Positions 1 to 6,017 of a stretch of 13,542 nt of DNA are shown here, piece by piece. The translations under genes were made by a program, and so were the position numbers. Each line of letters opens with the position of its first letter. Position 1 is the stretch's first letter. Source of the stretch: Methylococcaceae bacterium (GTDB lineage Bacteria; Pseudomonadota; Gammaproteobacteria; Methylococcales; Methylomonadaceae); the NCBI GenBank assembly GCA_030618325.1, contig JAUXDP010000057.1:1-13542 (forward strand), read 5' to 3'. The notes below the pieces were generated by a model. The model had not been told where the DNA came from, did not search any database, and was given only the letters and a program-made list of their open reading frames with translations.

Positions 1-2
1 AA

Positions 3-308
3 TATACAAATAATTTAGAAACACAAATTGTAGGTCAGATTGCTATTATTAAATCTATGACTTATGAAGAAAAAATGGATCCAAGTCTATTAGACAACTC
101 ACGATTACAGAGGGTTGCAAATGGAAGTGGTCAAGAAATTAAAGATATACATTTATTGTTGAAGCAATATAAAATGATGAAAAAAATGATGTTGAAATTT
201 AAGGGAAAGCCTAATGGAAAAGAACCCCCTCCTGCTATAGCAGTAAAAATGCCAATTCCTGAACGCCCTGTTTATACAGATGCAATTGCCCGAAAACGGA
301 GTGCTTAA
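3..308 (+). CDS. Ffh/SRP54-like protein, C-terminal M-domain part (5' end outside window)
   Basis: The reading frame is open from the first bases and ends in TAA at 306-308. The segment 'IIKSMTYEEKMDP' followed by 'SRLQRVANGSG', 'LLLKQYKMMKKMM' and a basic tail matches the layout of the Ffh M domain: an 'xxIxSMTxxE' helix, the SRP-RNA-binding helix-turn-helix, then 'LLKQ' and a methionine-rich helix. Ffh binds 4.5S RNA and signal peptides and guides nascent membrane proteins to FtsY and the translocon. The match is imperfect. Ordinary Ffh has GSRKRRIAxGSG, while here an Asn replaces the first Gly and Leu-Gln replace the two basic residues. The tail 'KEPPPAIAVKMPIPERP' is also not the usual Gly/Met-rich end. 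rpsP, a frequent neighbour of ffh, does not follow. An ATG at 57 could start a short 83-residue protein, but the homology continues upstream of it, so I read this as the end of a longer gene. It could be a divergent paralogue or a decaying copy. Confidence 0.62.
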   Translation, partial: YTNNLETQIVGQIAIIKSMTYEEKMDPSLLDNSRLQRVANGSGQEIKDIHLLLKQYKMMKKMMLKFKGKPNGKEPPPAIAVKMPIPERPVYTDAIARKRSA

Positions 309-311
309 AAT

Positions 312-419
312 GTCTAACAATTGCTTGCAGCTGACCGTAAAAAGCGTCACGGATTTTGCGAAGAGAAAAAGCCGCAAAAACCGCGCCCCTTTTTACGTCA
401 GCTGAAGCAGGCGTTACAC
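312..419 (+). other. attC-like integron recombination site (108-nt imperfect palindrome)
   Basis: The site opens with GTCTAAC (312-318), which fits the R'' consensus RYYYAAC, and closes with GTTACAC (413-419), which fits the R' consensus GTTRRRY except for one C. Inside, GCAGCTGAC (327-335) pairs with GTCAGCTGA (397-405) like L'' and L', with unpaired extra bases on the left arm (G327 and one C of the CC at 335-336). The arms then continue through GTAAAAAG (337-344) against CTTTTTAC (389-396) and TTTTGCG (354-360) against CGCAAAA (374-380). Unequal arms with extrahelical bases are typical of attC. The site starts 3 nt after the stop of the upstream plus-strand gene, which is the usual cassette layout and orientation. 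No integrase and no second convincing attC were seen. Alternatives are a transcription-terminating hairpin or a small palindromic repeat element. Confidence 0.55.
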
Positions 420-576
420 CGCTTTATAAAATCAATTGGTTACAATCAAGGTATGACTGGAAAAAGTAATAATAGAGGTGCCCTTATTTAGTTAACCAGC
501 AATCAATCACTTTTCGTGTGATTTCAAATGGTTTTGGCAATACTTTCTCAGCCTTGGTTTACAAATAGTCTGCTGC

Positions 577-834
577 CTATGCTCTCTTAATTAATTTAAC
601 AATAAATAGAAGTACAGCAGCCCCTACAGTTGCGGTTAATATAGAACCGATCAACCCTCCTCCTGCAGCAATACCCAAAAGACTAAAAATATAGCCTCCC
701 AAAACCGCACCTAGTATGCCAACAACGATATTGCCAAGCAGCCCAAAACCACCACCTTTCATTAAAGTCCCAGCCAACCAGCCAGCTGCGGCACCAATTG
801 CTAAAAATATCACTAACGCTGTTATATCCATCAT
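577..834 (-). CDS. GlsB/YeaQ/YmgE-family small membrane protein (transglycosylase-associated protein family)
   Basis: An 85-residue, very hydrophobic protein rich in Gly and Ala, with about three predicted membrane helices (roughly residues 5-24, 30-53 and 58-80). The pattern of 'IGAAAGWLAGTLMKGGGFG' followed by 'GNIVVGILGAVLGGYIF' is characteristic of the GlsB/YeaQ/YmgE family (PF04226). The family is linked to general stress responses in many bacteria, but its biochemical role is unknown and the name 'transglycosylase-associated' is not well founded. The gene begins ATGATG. A GAGGTGA ribosome-binding site lies just upstream and is better spaced for the second ATG (831) than for the first (834). 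It ends in TAG. A weak 6-bp hairpin (505-523) lies downstream. The gene stands alone on its strand with about 270 nt of non-coding DNA upstream. Confidence 0.88.
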   Translation of the reverse strand: MMDITALVIFLAIGAAAGWLAGTLMKGGGFGLLGNIVVGILGAVLGGYIFSLLGIAAGGGLIGSILTATVGAAVLLFIVKLIKRA

Positions 835-998
835 GTCACCTCATGCTGTTTTCACATTCTAATTTTAATTTTATATTGGGCCAAAGCAATGTTTAGAAAT
901 AATTACTTATATTGCCCGAACTCCTGTAAAATTTTCCTAAATTACATTCAGGTAACTGGTAGTGAATAATCCACCCGATTTTTGTTAGTTTTCGAGAA

Positions 999-1037
999 GT
1001 AACCTGGGCACATAGCAAGCTATGAAACCTAAGTTAC
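999..1037. repeat. Imperfect hairpin-forming inverted repeat
   Basis: GTAAC at 999-1003 pairs with GTTAC at 1033-1037, and an inner CATAGC/GCTATG stem is separated by only two bases. The middle pairs imperfectly (GG with CC). It lies downstream of the small exported-protein gene at 1109-1375 and upstream of the GlsB-type gene, both on the minus strand. It could end transcription of the former, but no T-run follows on that strand. The rest of 835-1108 shows nothing I can call. Confidence 0.4.
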
Positions 1038-1108
1038 AATATCAAATAAGACAATCAAAATGAATCGATTATATTTGACCAGCTACCTTGGGTTTTGCTT
1101 TATATTTA

Positions 1109-1375
1109 TTAATCGTCTATTTTATTTTTTAATTCTGTCGCTTTGTCCTTTGTAGCCTCTTCCGCTTCTTCAGCACGATTATTTGCCTTTTTGGCTAAAC
1201 ACTCCGCGTCACTTTCCATGCAAACTGCCTCTCCCAAACGATTCATTTTCTCTGAAGTAGCTCGCTGAAGATCATTGGCTTTATCTTGTACCTTTTCTCC
1301 CATAGTTTCAACGGCAAAAGAAGTTGTCGATAAGGAAAGGGATGCGAGTGTAACTAACAAAAATAAATTTTTCAT
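1109..1375 (-). CDS. Small exported hydrophilic protein with a two-cysteine motif
   Basis: An 88-residue protein. I place the start at the ATG at 1375 because a GGAGA ribosome-binding site lies about 6 nt before it; a TTG four codons further upstream overlaps that site. Residues 1-21 form a classical signal peptide (basic Lys2, hydrophobic core, 'TTSFA' cleavage site), so the mature part of about 67 residues should be periplasmic. It is strongly charged, with long helices ('EEAEEATKDKATELKNK') that may form a coiled coil. Two cysteines, C52 and C59 in 'VCMESDAECLA', could form a disulfide after export. I do not recognise a named family. Small exported helical proteins of this kind are often osmotic or envelope-stress induced, but that is inference. 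The next gene upstream on the same strand (1482-1790) is also small and helical; they are 106 nt apart. Confidence 0.78.
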   Translation of the reverse strand: MKNLFLLVTLASLSLSTTSFAVETMGEKVQDKANDLQRATSEKMNRLGEAVCMESDAECLAKKANNRAEEAEEATKDKATELKNKIDD

Positions 1376-1481
1376 GGTATTCTCCAAATTTTATAACCAA
1401 ATTATTTCAGTAATTTAGGTCTATCTTGCAAAAAAGTTAACTGGCCGAGGCAAATTTTTGCTACGGTCGTAATTTCCCAAC

Positions 1482-1790
1482 TTAAGAAAATACACTTTTA
1501 ATCGAATCGGTAAGGTTATCCCAACCTTCTTCTAGTTGACCAGCCATTTCATCCCATCCAGCTTCAACAGAATCTTTCAAATCTTCCCATGCATCATCAG
1601 CTCCATCGGCTATCTCTCCCGCCTTGGCTTTTGCCTCCTCTAGTTTTGGTTCTAAACTGTCGATTGCTTCTTTAATATCATCAATCGATTCGTTCGATTC
1701 ATCTTGTACTTTTTCTTTTAATTTTCCAAGCTTGGCTTCCTGCTTGTCAATTGTTTTTTGAGCTTTTTCTAGAAAATCTTCTTTATTCAT
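1482..1790 (-). CDS. Small acidic helical (coiled-coil) protein, paralogue 1
   Basis: A 102-residue protein starting at the ATG at 1790, which has a GGGGGA ribosome-binding site about 5 nt upstream; the frame could open at a TTG four codons earlier, but that codon overlaps the site. There is no signal peptide or membrane segment, so it is probably cytoplasmic. Almost the whole chain is Lys/Glu/Asp/Ala-rich helix. The N-terminal 45 residues ('FLEKAQKTIDKQEAKLGKLKEK') look like coiled coil, and the C-terminal part carries repeated Trp-Asp/Glu segments ('DAWEDLKDSVEAGWDEM', 'EEGWDNLTDSIKSVFS'). It is about 68% identical by hand (69 of 101 aligned positions) to the protein at 12235-12546, about 10.4 kb away on the same strand. 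I do not recognise a named family. The amphipathic helices suggest membrane-surface or protein binding, perhaps in stress, as an inference only. Confidence 0.8.
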   Translation of the reverse strand: MNKEDFLEKAQKTIDKQEAKLGKLKEKVQDESNESIDDIKEAIDSLEPKLEEAKAKAGEIADGADDAWEDLKDSVEAGWDEMAGQLEEGWDNLTDSIKSVFS

Positions 1791-2315
1791 GTTATCCCCC
1801 AAATATTATGAAACTACTATTTTTTGAATGTAAATATTTTCAGCCCTTCTTGAAAAGAATATGGCTGTGTTAGGCACCATTCATAAATACCTTACAAATA
1901 AAAATCATCTATATTGAAATTGTTCTCCCCACTTAGCTACACCTGCGTCCATTCGAAACCCTGTGCAATCAGTGTGAGTATGATCGTAGCAACGAAATGC
2001 CATTTCAAACTGACAAATCCTAAACCTCCTTTGTCATTAAAATCACAAAACTATTTGAAACGAATATTAGCAGGGTGCTAACAAAGATTAAAACCGTTGA
2101 CTGGACTTTTGATGGTCATCCGTTGGTCATTGATTTAATTTACCTGATTCCCAAAGGGTCAGAGTTGATACTAGCGATAAATTGAAATATTCAAACATTC
2201 TGGCTTTACCAGCAAGATTTCCTCCACTCAGCTTGCCTAAACAACAAGATAATGTATCGGATCGATTGGGCCACGTCTTTCTAAACCATAATAGTTAAAA
2301 ACAACTAAACCGATT
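1791..2315. other. 525-nt intergenic region without a supported gene
   Basis: This lies upstream of the small helical-protein gene and downstream of tupC, both on the minus strand. The only coding-like signal is a 32-codon minus-strand frame (1905-2003, 'MAFRCYDHTHTDC...'). It is rich in Cys and His, and a perfect AAAGGAGG sits about 23 nt before its ATG. That distance is too long, and I cannot show it is translated. A lone GTTAGGC at 1869-1875 matches the attC R' consensus, but no partner site was found. No tRNA, terminator or insertion-sequence end is evident. Confidence 0.5.
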
Positions 2316-2975
2316 TCAACCTGAAATCACTTGCCCTCTTGCTGATATCCGAATCACTCTATTAGCAAGCAAATCCGCTAATACTTGGTCGTGTGAAGTA
2401 AAAATAACCGAGCGTCCATCCAGGTGAGCAAAATCTGCGATAAGTTGACTTAAATTTTTGATGCTTGCTTGATCCAGGTGGTTAAAAGGTTCATCCAGTA
2501 ATAACACTTTTGGCTGAAGAGCAAGTGCTCTCGCTAAAGCTACCTTTTGTGCCTCACCACCTGATAAATGAGCAGCCGGTTTGTCTGCAAATGCGCCTAC
2601 CCCCGTCTTAGTTAAAGCATCAAACACCTGTTTTTCGGCTAATTGGGTTGGGACGCCTCTAAACTTTAATCCCAATATTACATTTTCAAAAACAGTACCT
2701 CGCAGCAGATAGGGTTTTTGAGCAACCAGACTCACACTCCTTCTAGATAAATGAAGCTCAGCTGTGCTCACCTTTTTTCCACAATATCGAATACTTCCTC
2801 GCCGTGGTCTTTCCAGGAAAGCTAGTAACTTCAGTAATGTACTTTTTCCAGCACCATTACTACCTTGTATGGCTGTCACTTCATTGGTTGCGATTTCGAG
2901 TTTCGGAATGTCCAATACAACCTGGTCCTTCAGGTAGGCAAAGCGAATTTGATCAAGACAATATAACTCGCTCAT
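2316..2975 (-). CDS. tupC: Tungstate ABC transporter, ATP-binding protein
   Basis: A 219-residue ABC ATPase that powers import through the TupB permease. All nucleotide-binding motifs are present: Walker A GSNGAGKST (38-46), Q-loop Gln86, signature LSGGE (137-141), Walker B VLLLDE (157-162), D-loop 'NHLD' (165-168) and switch His195. It is short, with only the ATPase core. ModC-type ATPases of molybdate uptake carry an extra C-terminal regulatory domain, which is absent here, in agreement with TupC. The ATG start overlaps the tupB stop by 4 nt (ATGA, 2972-2975), a sign of translational coupling. It is the last gene of the porin-tupA-tupB-tupC run. Specificity for tungstate is taken from TupA and TupB, since the ATPase alone would be compatible with other oxyanions. 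A weak TAGTT/AACTA hairpin lies downstream. Confidence 0.9.
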   Translation of the reverse strand: MSELYCLDQIRFAYLKDQVVLDIPKLEIATNEVTAIQGSNGAGKSTLLKLLAFLERPRRGSIRYCGKKVSTAELHLSRRSVSLVAQKPYLLRGTVFENVILGLKFRGVPTQLAEKQVFDALTKTGVGAFADKPAAHLSGGEAQKVALARALALQPKVLLLDEPFNHLDQASIKNLSQLIADFAHLDGRSVIFTSHDQVLADLLANRVIRISARGQVISG

Positions 2976-3664
2976 ATCCCCTTTCTTTGTAATAGTAGTA
3001 ACCCATAATTAACCAAAAAAGCGATAGTCAATAATAATATTCCCAATGCCAAGCCAAATTCAAACTCGCCTTTATTCGTTTCTAGCGCAATTGCGGTGGT
3101 CATGGTTCGGGTGAAGCCTTCGATGTTGCCGCCTAGCATCATTGCTGCTCCGACTTCACTGATGGCTCGTCCAAAACCAGTGACTATCGCTGTCATAATG
3201 GCAAAACGAGTTTCGCTCAATACCATCATTATCAACTGCCAATGATTTGCGCCGAGTGTAAGTAAAGTGGGTAACAACCGGCTATCTGCTGATTGGATCG
3301 CCGTCACCGTCAAATTCAGGATAATCGGTAAAATAAGTAGGCATTCTCCAAGCACAACCGCCCACTGGGTATACAGTAACCCTAGATCTCCTAATGCCCC
3401 CTGACGACTCAGAACCCCATAAAGTAATAGCCCAACAACAACCGTAGGCATTGCCATCAAAGTATTTAAAAGCTGTTGTAAAAATCGTTTTCCTGGAAAC
3501 TCATTTATCGCTACCAATGTACCAAGCGGAATGGCGAGTATGGATGCGACGAAAACCGCCATCAGTGAAATCTTTAGCGAGACCCAGACCGTCTGCCAAA
3601 CGCTAGGTTCAAACTGGAAGATTAGATTGAAAGCTTTCGATAAAGCGTGAGAAAAGAAATCCAA
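2972..3664 (-). CDS. tupB: Tungstate ABC transporter, permease protein
   Basis: A 230-residue integral inner-membrane protein with about five hydrophobic segments. The stretch 'GFGRAISEVGAAMMLGGN' (163-180) is the hallmark of the TupB permease group, and the cytoplasmic loop around 'LLPTLLTLGANHWQL' (130-144) corresponds to the EAA loop that contacts the ATPase. Its length is normal for TupB. The only usable start is a TTG at 3664, 5 nt after the tupA stop. A stop codon lies three codons upstream in this frame, and the first internal ATG is at residue 35, inside the first membrane helix. No clear ribosome-binding site precedes the TTG, so translation probably depends on ribosomes finishing tupA. 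Its 3' end overlaps tupC by 4 nt. Confidence 0.92.
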   Translation of the reverse strand: MDFFSHALSKAFNLIFQFEPSVWQTVWVSLKISLMAVFVASILAIPLGTLVAINEFPGKRFLQQLLNTLMAMPTVVVGLLLYGVLSRQGALGDLGLLYTQWAVVLGECLLILPIILNLTVTAIQSADSRLLPTLLTLGANHWQLIMMVLSETRFAIMTAIVTGFGRAISEVGAAMMLGGNIEGFTRTMTTAIALETNKGEFEFGLALGILLLTIAFLVNYGLLLLQRKGI

Positions 3665-3669
3665 TGGTA

Positions 3670-4482
3670 TTATTTAGCGTCAGGATAAAAAAGCTGCTGC
3701 TTACCTTTTCGGAACTTACTGATAATCGACTGTCCTTGTGCACCCGTAATAAAATTTATATATTTTTTTGCCAAACTATAATGAACATATTTATGCTTTT
3801 TTGGGTTAACAGCCATAACGTGATAAGGGTTAAACAGTGGAGGATCACCCTCAAATTTGACTTTCAAAGATATCTTATCCGAGTAGGCGATTTGCGTTCC
3901 TCTGTCAGTCATCGTGTATGCCTGCTTATCGTCAGCAATTCTTAATACTGCACCCATTCCCTGGCCCACAGCGACATACCATTCCCCTTTGGGATTGATA
4001 CCTGCACTGTTCCACAATTGCATTTCTTTTTTATGAGTGCCTGAATCATCACCCCGCGAGATAAAGGTTGATCCGCTATCGGCGATTTTCATTAATGCTT
4101 CTATGACAGTTTTAGCCGAAGCAATACCGGCTGGGTCAGTTTTTGGGCCAACTATGACAAAATCATTGTGCATAACGGCCAAACGATCAACGAAAAGACC
4201 TTGTTCAACATACTCTAGCTCAGCTGCTGGGGCATGAACTAACACTAAATCCACATCGCCATTACCCCCAATTTTTAATGCCTTACCTGTTCCTACCGCA
4301 AGCACATCAAGCCTAATATTAGTTTGCTCTTCAAAAACTGGATGCAATACGGCCAAAAGCCCTGAGTTTTCGGTACTGGTGGTTGTGGATATCCGCAGAA
4401 TATCCTGTGCTGCACTCGATTGAGCAATGGTTAACAAAATACTTACAACTAATGTAGCAATATAATACTTGGTTTTTATCAT
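3670..4482 (-). CDS. tupA: Tungstate-binding periplasmic protein
   Basis: A 270-residue substrate-binding protein that captures tungstate in the periplasm and delivers it to TupBC. Residues 1-24 form a signal peptide (Lys3 and Lys5, hydrophobic core, 'QSSA' before the likely cleavage). The oxyanion-binding signature TTTS is at 33-36, 'AVGTGKAL' at 62-69, and 'SRGDDSGTHKKE' at 142-153; this combination is diagnostic of TupA and differs from molybdate-binding ModA. The C-terminal half ('YTMTDRGT', 'NPYHVMAVNP') also fits the family. The ATG at 4482 has no strong ribosome-binding site and lies only 20 nt after the final stop of the porin gene, so it should be cotranscribed. Because the porin frame is interrupted, polar effects on tupA are possible. 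Confidence 0.94.
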   Translation of the reverse strand: MIKTKYYIATLVVSILLTIAQSSAAQDILRISTTTSTENSGLLAVLHPVFEEQTNIRLDVLAVGTGKALKIGGNGDVDLVLVHAPAAELEYVEQGLFVDRLAVMHNDFVIVGPKTDPAGIASAKTVIEALMKIADSGSTFISRGDDSGTHKKEMQLWNSAGINPKGEWYVAVGQGMGAVLRIADDKQAYTMTDRGTQIAYSDKISLKVKFEGDPPLFNPYHVMAVNPKKHKYVHYSLAKKYINFITGAQGQSIISKFRKGKQQLFYPDAK

Positions 4483-4502
4483 GTTTTTTTAATTAATGAT
4501 AA

Positions 4503-5822
4503 TCAGAAAGCCCATTGGCCGCGAGCTTGAACCAGATTTAATTCTTCGTTGTCATAGGGCCCACCATCAACATCCAGCACTCTGACATAGTTTAAAGAAA
4601 ACCGAAGCGTAGATGTCGGGAACCAGTTTACGCCTAGCGTCAGGTTCTGGGCTTCACCACCATCAATTTCTGCATCTGATAGATTAAGCATACTGTAGCG
4701 AGCAGCCAACTGCCATGCCCCAAAACCACCTTCCCCAACTATACTATGAGGTGAAATTCCGCCGAATTTACCCTTTTTGTAGTTGCGTGATTCGCCGGTT
4801 AAAAAGTAGGCAGTCTCAGCATACCAACCATCAAAATTGAGATTTGAGCCGTTGCGATCAACAATGGTATGGATATATTCTGACTGAAACTAGAATGGCC
4901 CTTCTATTGCAGCAAACTCAAAGCCCAGTTTTAGAAAGTTATTCACATTTACTATCGCTCCAGTATCAACAATATTGATCCCTGATATATGCGTCTCTGG
5001 TTGCTGTTTGAATCGAATAGCGTCAGCCTCACCCGTGCTTCGATAATCACTGGCAAAACCTAGGTGAATAACGCGTGTTTTTTCATTGATAGGAGCATAG
5101 GTTAATCGCCCGGAAACACTCCAGCCTTCATCCTTTCCTTTAACTGCAGTATTTACTGAGTCGCCAAAAAAACCAACAGCTGCTGTCCAATGTTGATGTT
5201 TGGTCGAAGCCATCACACCAATATGCCGTCCTGATGAAAAAGCATCGGGTAAGGCTCTTTCTGTAAAGGTGACATATTTCGAGCTGGTCTGCTCTTGAAG
5301 CATGAAAGGATCCTTAAAATTACCCGCCTTAAGCTCGATATGCTCAAACCCATTGTAGGTCAGGAAGGCATCTTTAATCCCACTTTTTCCTGTTCCAGTA
5401 AAGTCATATTGCAACTTATAACCCCAGTCGTGAAACATTTTTCCTTCAATATAAAGCCGTGCACGACGAATTTCAGTACCATCGCCCATTCCAATATTAT
5501 CTTCATCATACCAAGCCGTATCAGCTTGAACACGGCCACCAATTTTTGCTTCAAAAGCCCCATCACTGGTTTTTATCTTTATACCTCGATCGATCTTAAT
5601 CTCAACGTTGTTTGCCTTATCAAGCTGGGCTTGAAGCTGTTGTTGTTCAACCGCAGCTTGTTCAAAGCCTGCTTTTATTTCGGCCATTAAGCGTCCATAC
5701 TGCGCATCACTCACCGTTCCATTTTCATGCAACATATTGATTAATATTTCGAGCTCTGAGCTTGCTTGTACCTGATTTGCTAAAACCACACAGACAATTC
5801 CTAGCAACATTCCTATTTTCAT
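4503..5822 (-). pseudogene. OprO/OprP-type outer-membrane porin, interrupted by an in-frame TAG stop
   Basis: The frame runs from the ATG at 5822, after a strong AAGGAGAG ribosome-binding site, to TGA at 4503-4505: 438 sense codons plus one internal TAG at 4890-4892. An in-frame ATG at 5882 lacks such a site. The protein has a signal peptide ('MKIGMLLGIVCVVLANQVQA'), an N-terminal coiled coil (about residues 22-65) as in trimeric OprP-like porins, and then beta-strand repeats: 'GGRVQADTAWYDED', 'RRARLYIEGKMFHDWGYKLQYDF', 'DAFLTYNG', 'GNFKDPFMLQEQTSSKY', 'ERALPDAF'. These match the phosphate-selective porin O/P family (PF07396). The upstream part ends '...AAIEGPF'; after the stop the same frame continues 'FQSEYIHTIVDRNGSN', then 'RYSMLNLSDAEIDGG' and the family-like C-terminus ending 'GQWAF', with a terminal Phe as expected of outer-membrane beta-barrels. 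Both parts thus belong to one gene broken by a single codon. The first gene of the tup operon, it may admit tungstate or related oxyanions (inference). Confidence 0.87.
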
Positions 5823-5882
5823 GGCTCTCCTTTGATTTTCGGTATTTTCATAAATCTTCTTTACCTTTTCTCCCTTGAACAT

Positions 5883-6017
5883 TGCTGTATCTAAAATCTA
5901 TAAATATGTATTTTTTTGCATAATATATATCTATTTATAACCTATATATTTACATATGTAGATATTGTAAGGTATGTTAAGTCTAATATAAATATGTATT
6001 AAATTACCAGTTTCTTT
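5883..6017. promoter_or_regulatory. AT-rich divergent control region between the porin-tup operon and the ModE-like regulator
   Basis: About 135 nt of extremely AT-rich DNA separates the two divergent units. A perfect 14-bp direct repeat, TATAAATATGTATT, occurs at 5899-5912 and 5987-6000. The core ATATGTA recurs three times (5904-5910, 5954-5960, 5992-5998), the middle copy lying inside the perfect palindrome TACATATGTA (5951-5960). ModE-type regulators bind AT-rich TATA-containing repeats, so these are candidate operators for the neighbouring regulator. Exact promoters cannot be placed because nearly every hexamer resembles a -10 box. Confidence 0.5.

Noticed and set aside
315..491. Open plus-strand frame running through the attC-like palindrome and on to 491
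   Set aside because: It begins after a stop, has no start until the ATG at 453 (13 codons), and most of it is the palindrome itself.
1005..1022. Sigma-54-like GG-N10-GC pattern (GGGCAC...AAGC)
   Set aside because: It would drive transcription antisense to the exported-protein gene, has several consensus mismatches, and lies within a hairpin that explains it.
1869..1875. GTTAGGC, a perfect attC R' consensus
   Set aside because: No RYYYAAC partner or inner stem at a suitable distance on either strand, so chance is likelier than a second attC.
2289..2309. Possible terminator after tupC (TAGTT/AACTA stem)
   Set aside because: Only 5 A/T-rich pairs and no following T-run; too weak to list.
5295..5690. 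131-codon plus-strand frame opposite the porin gene
   Set aside because: It lies wholly antisense to well-supported porin coding sequence and shows no recognisable protein features.
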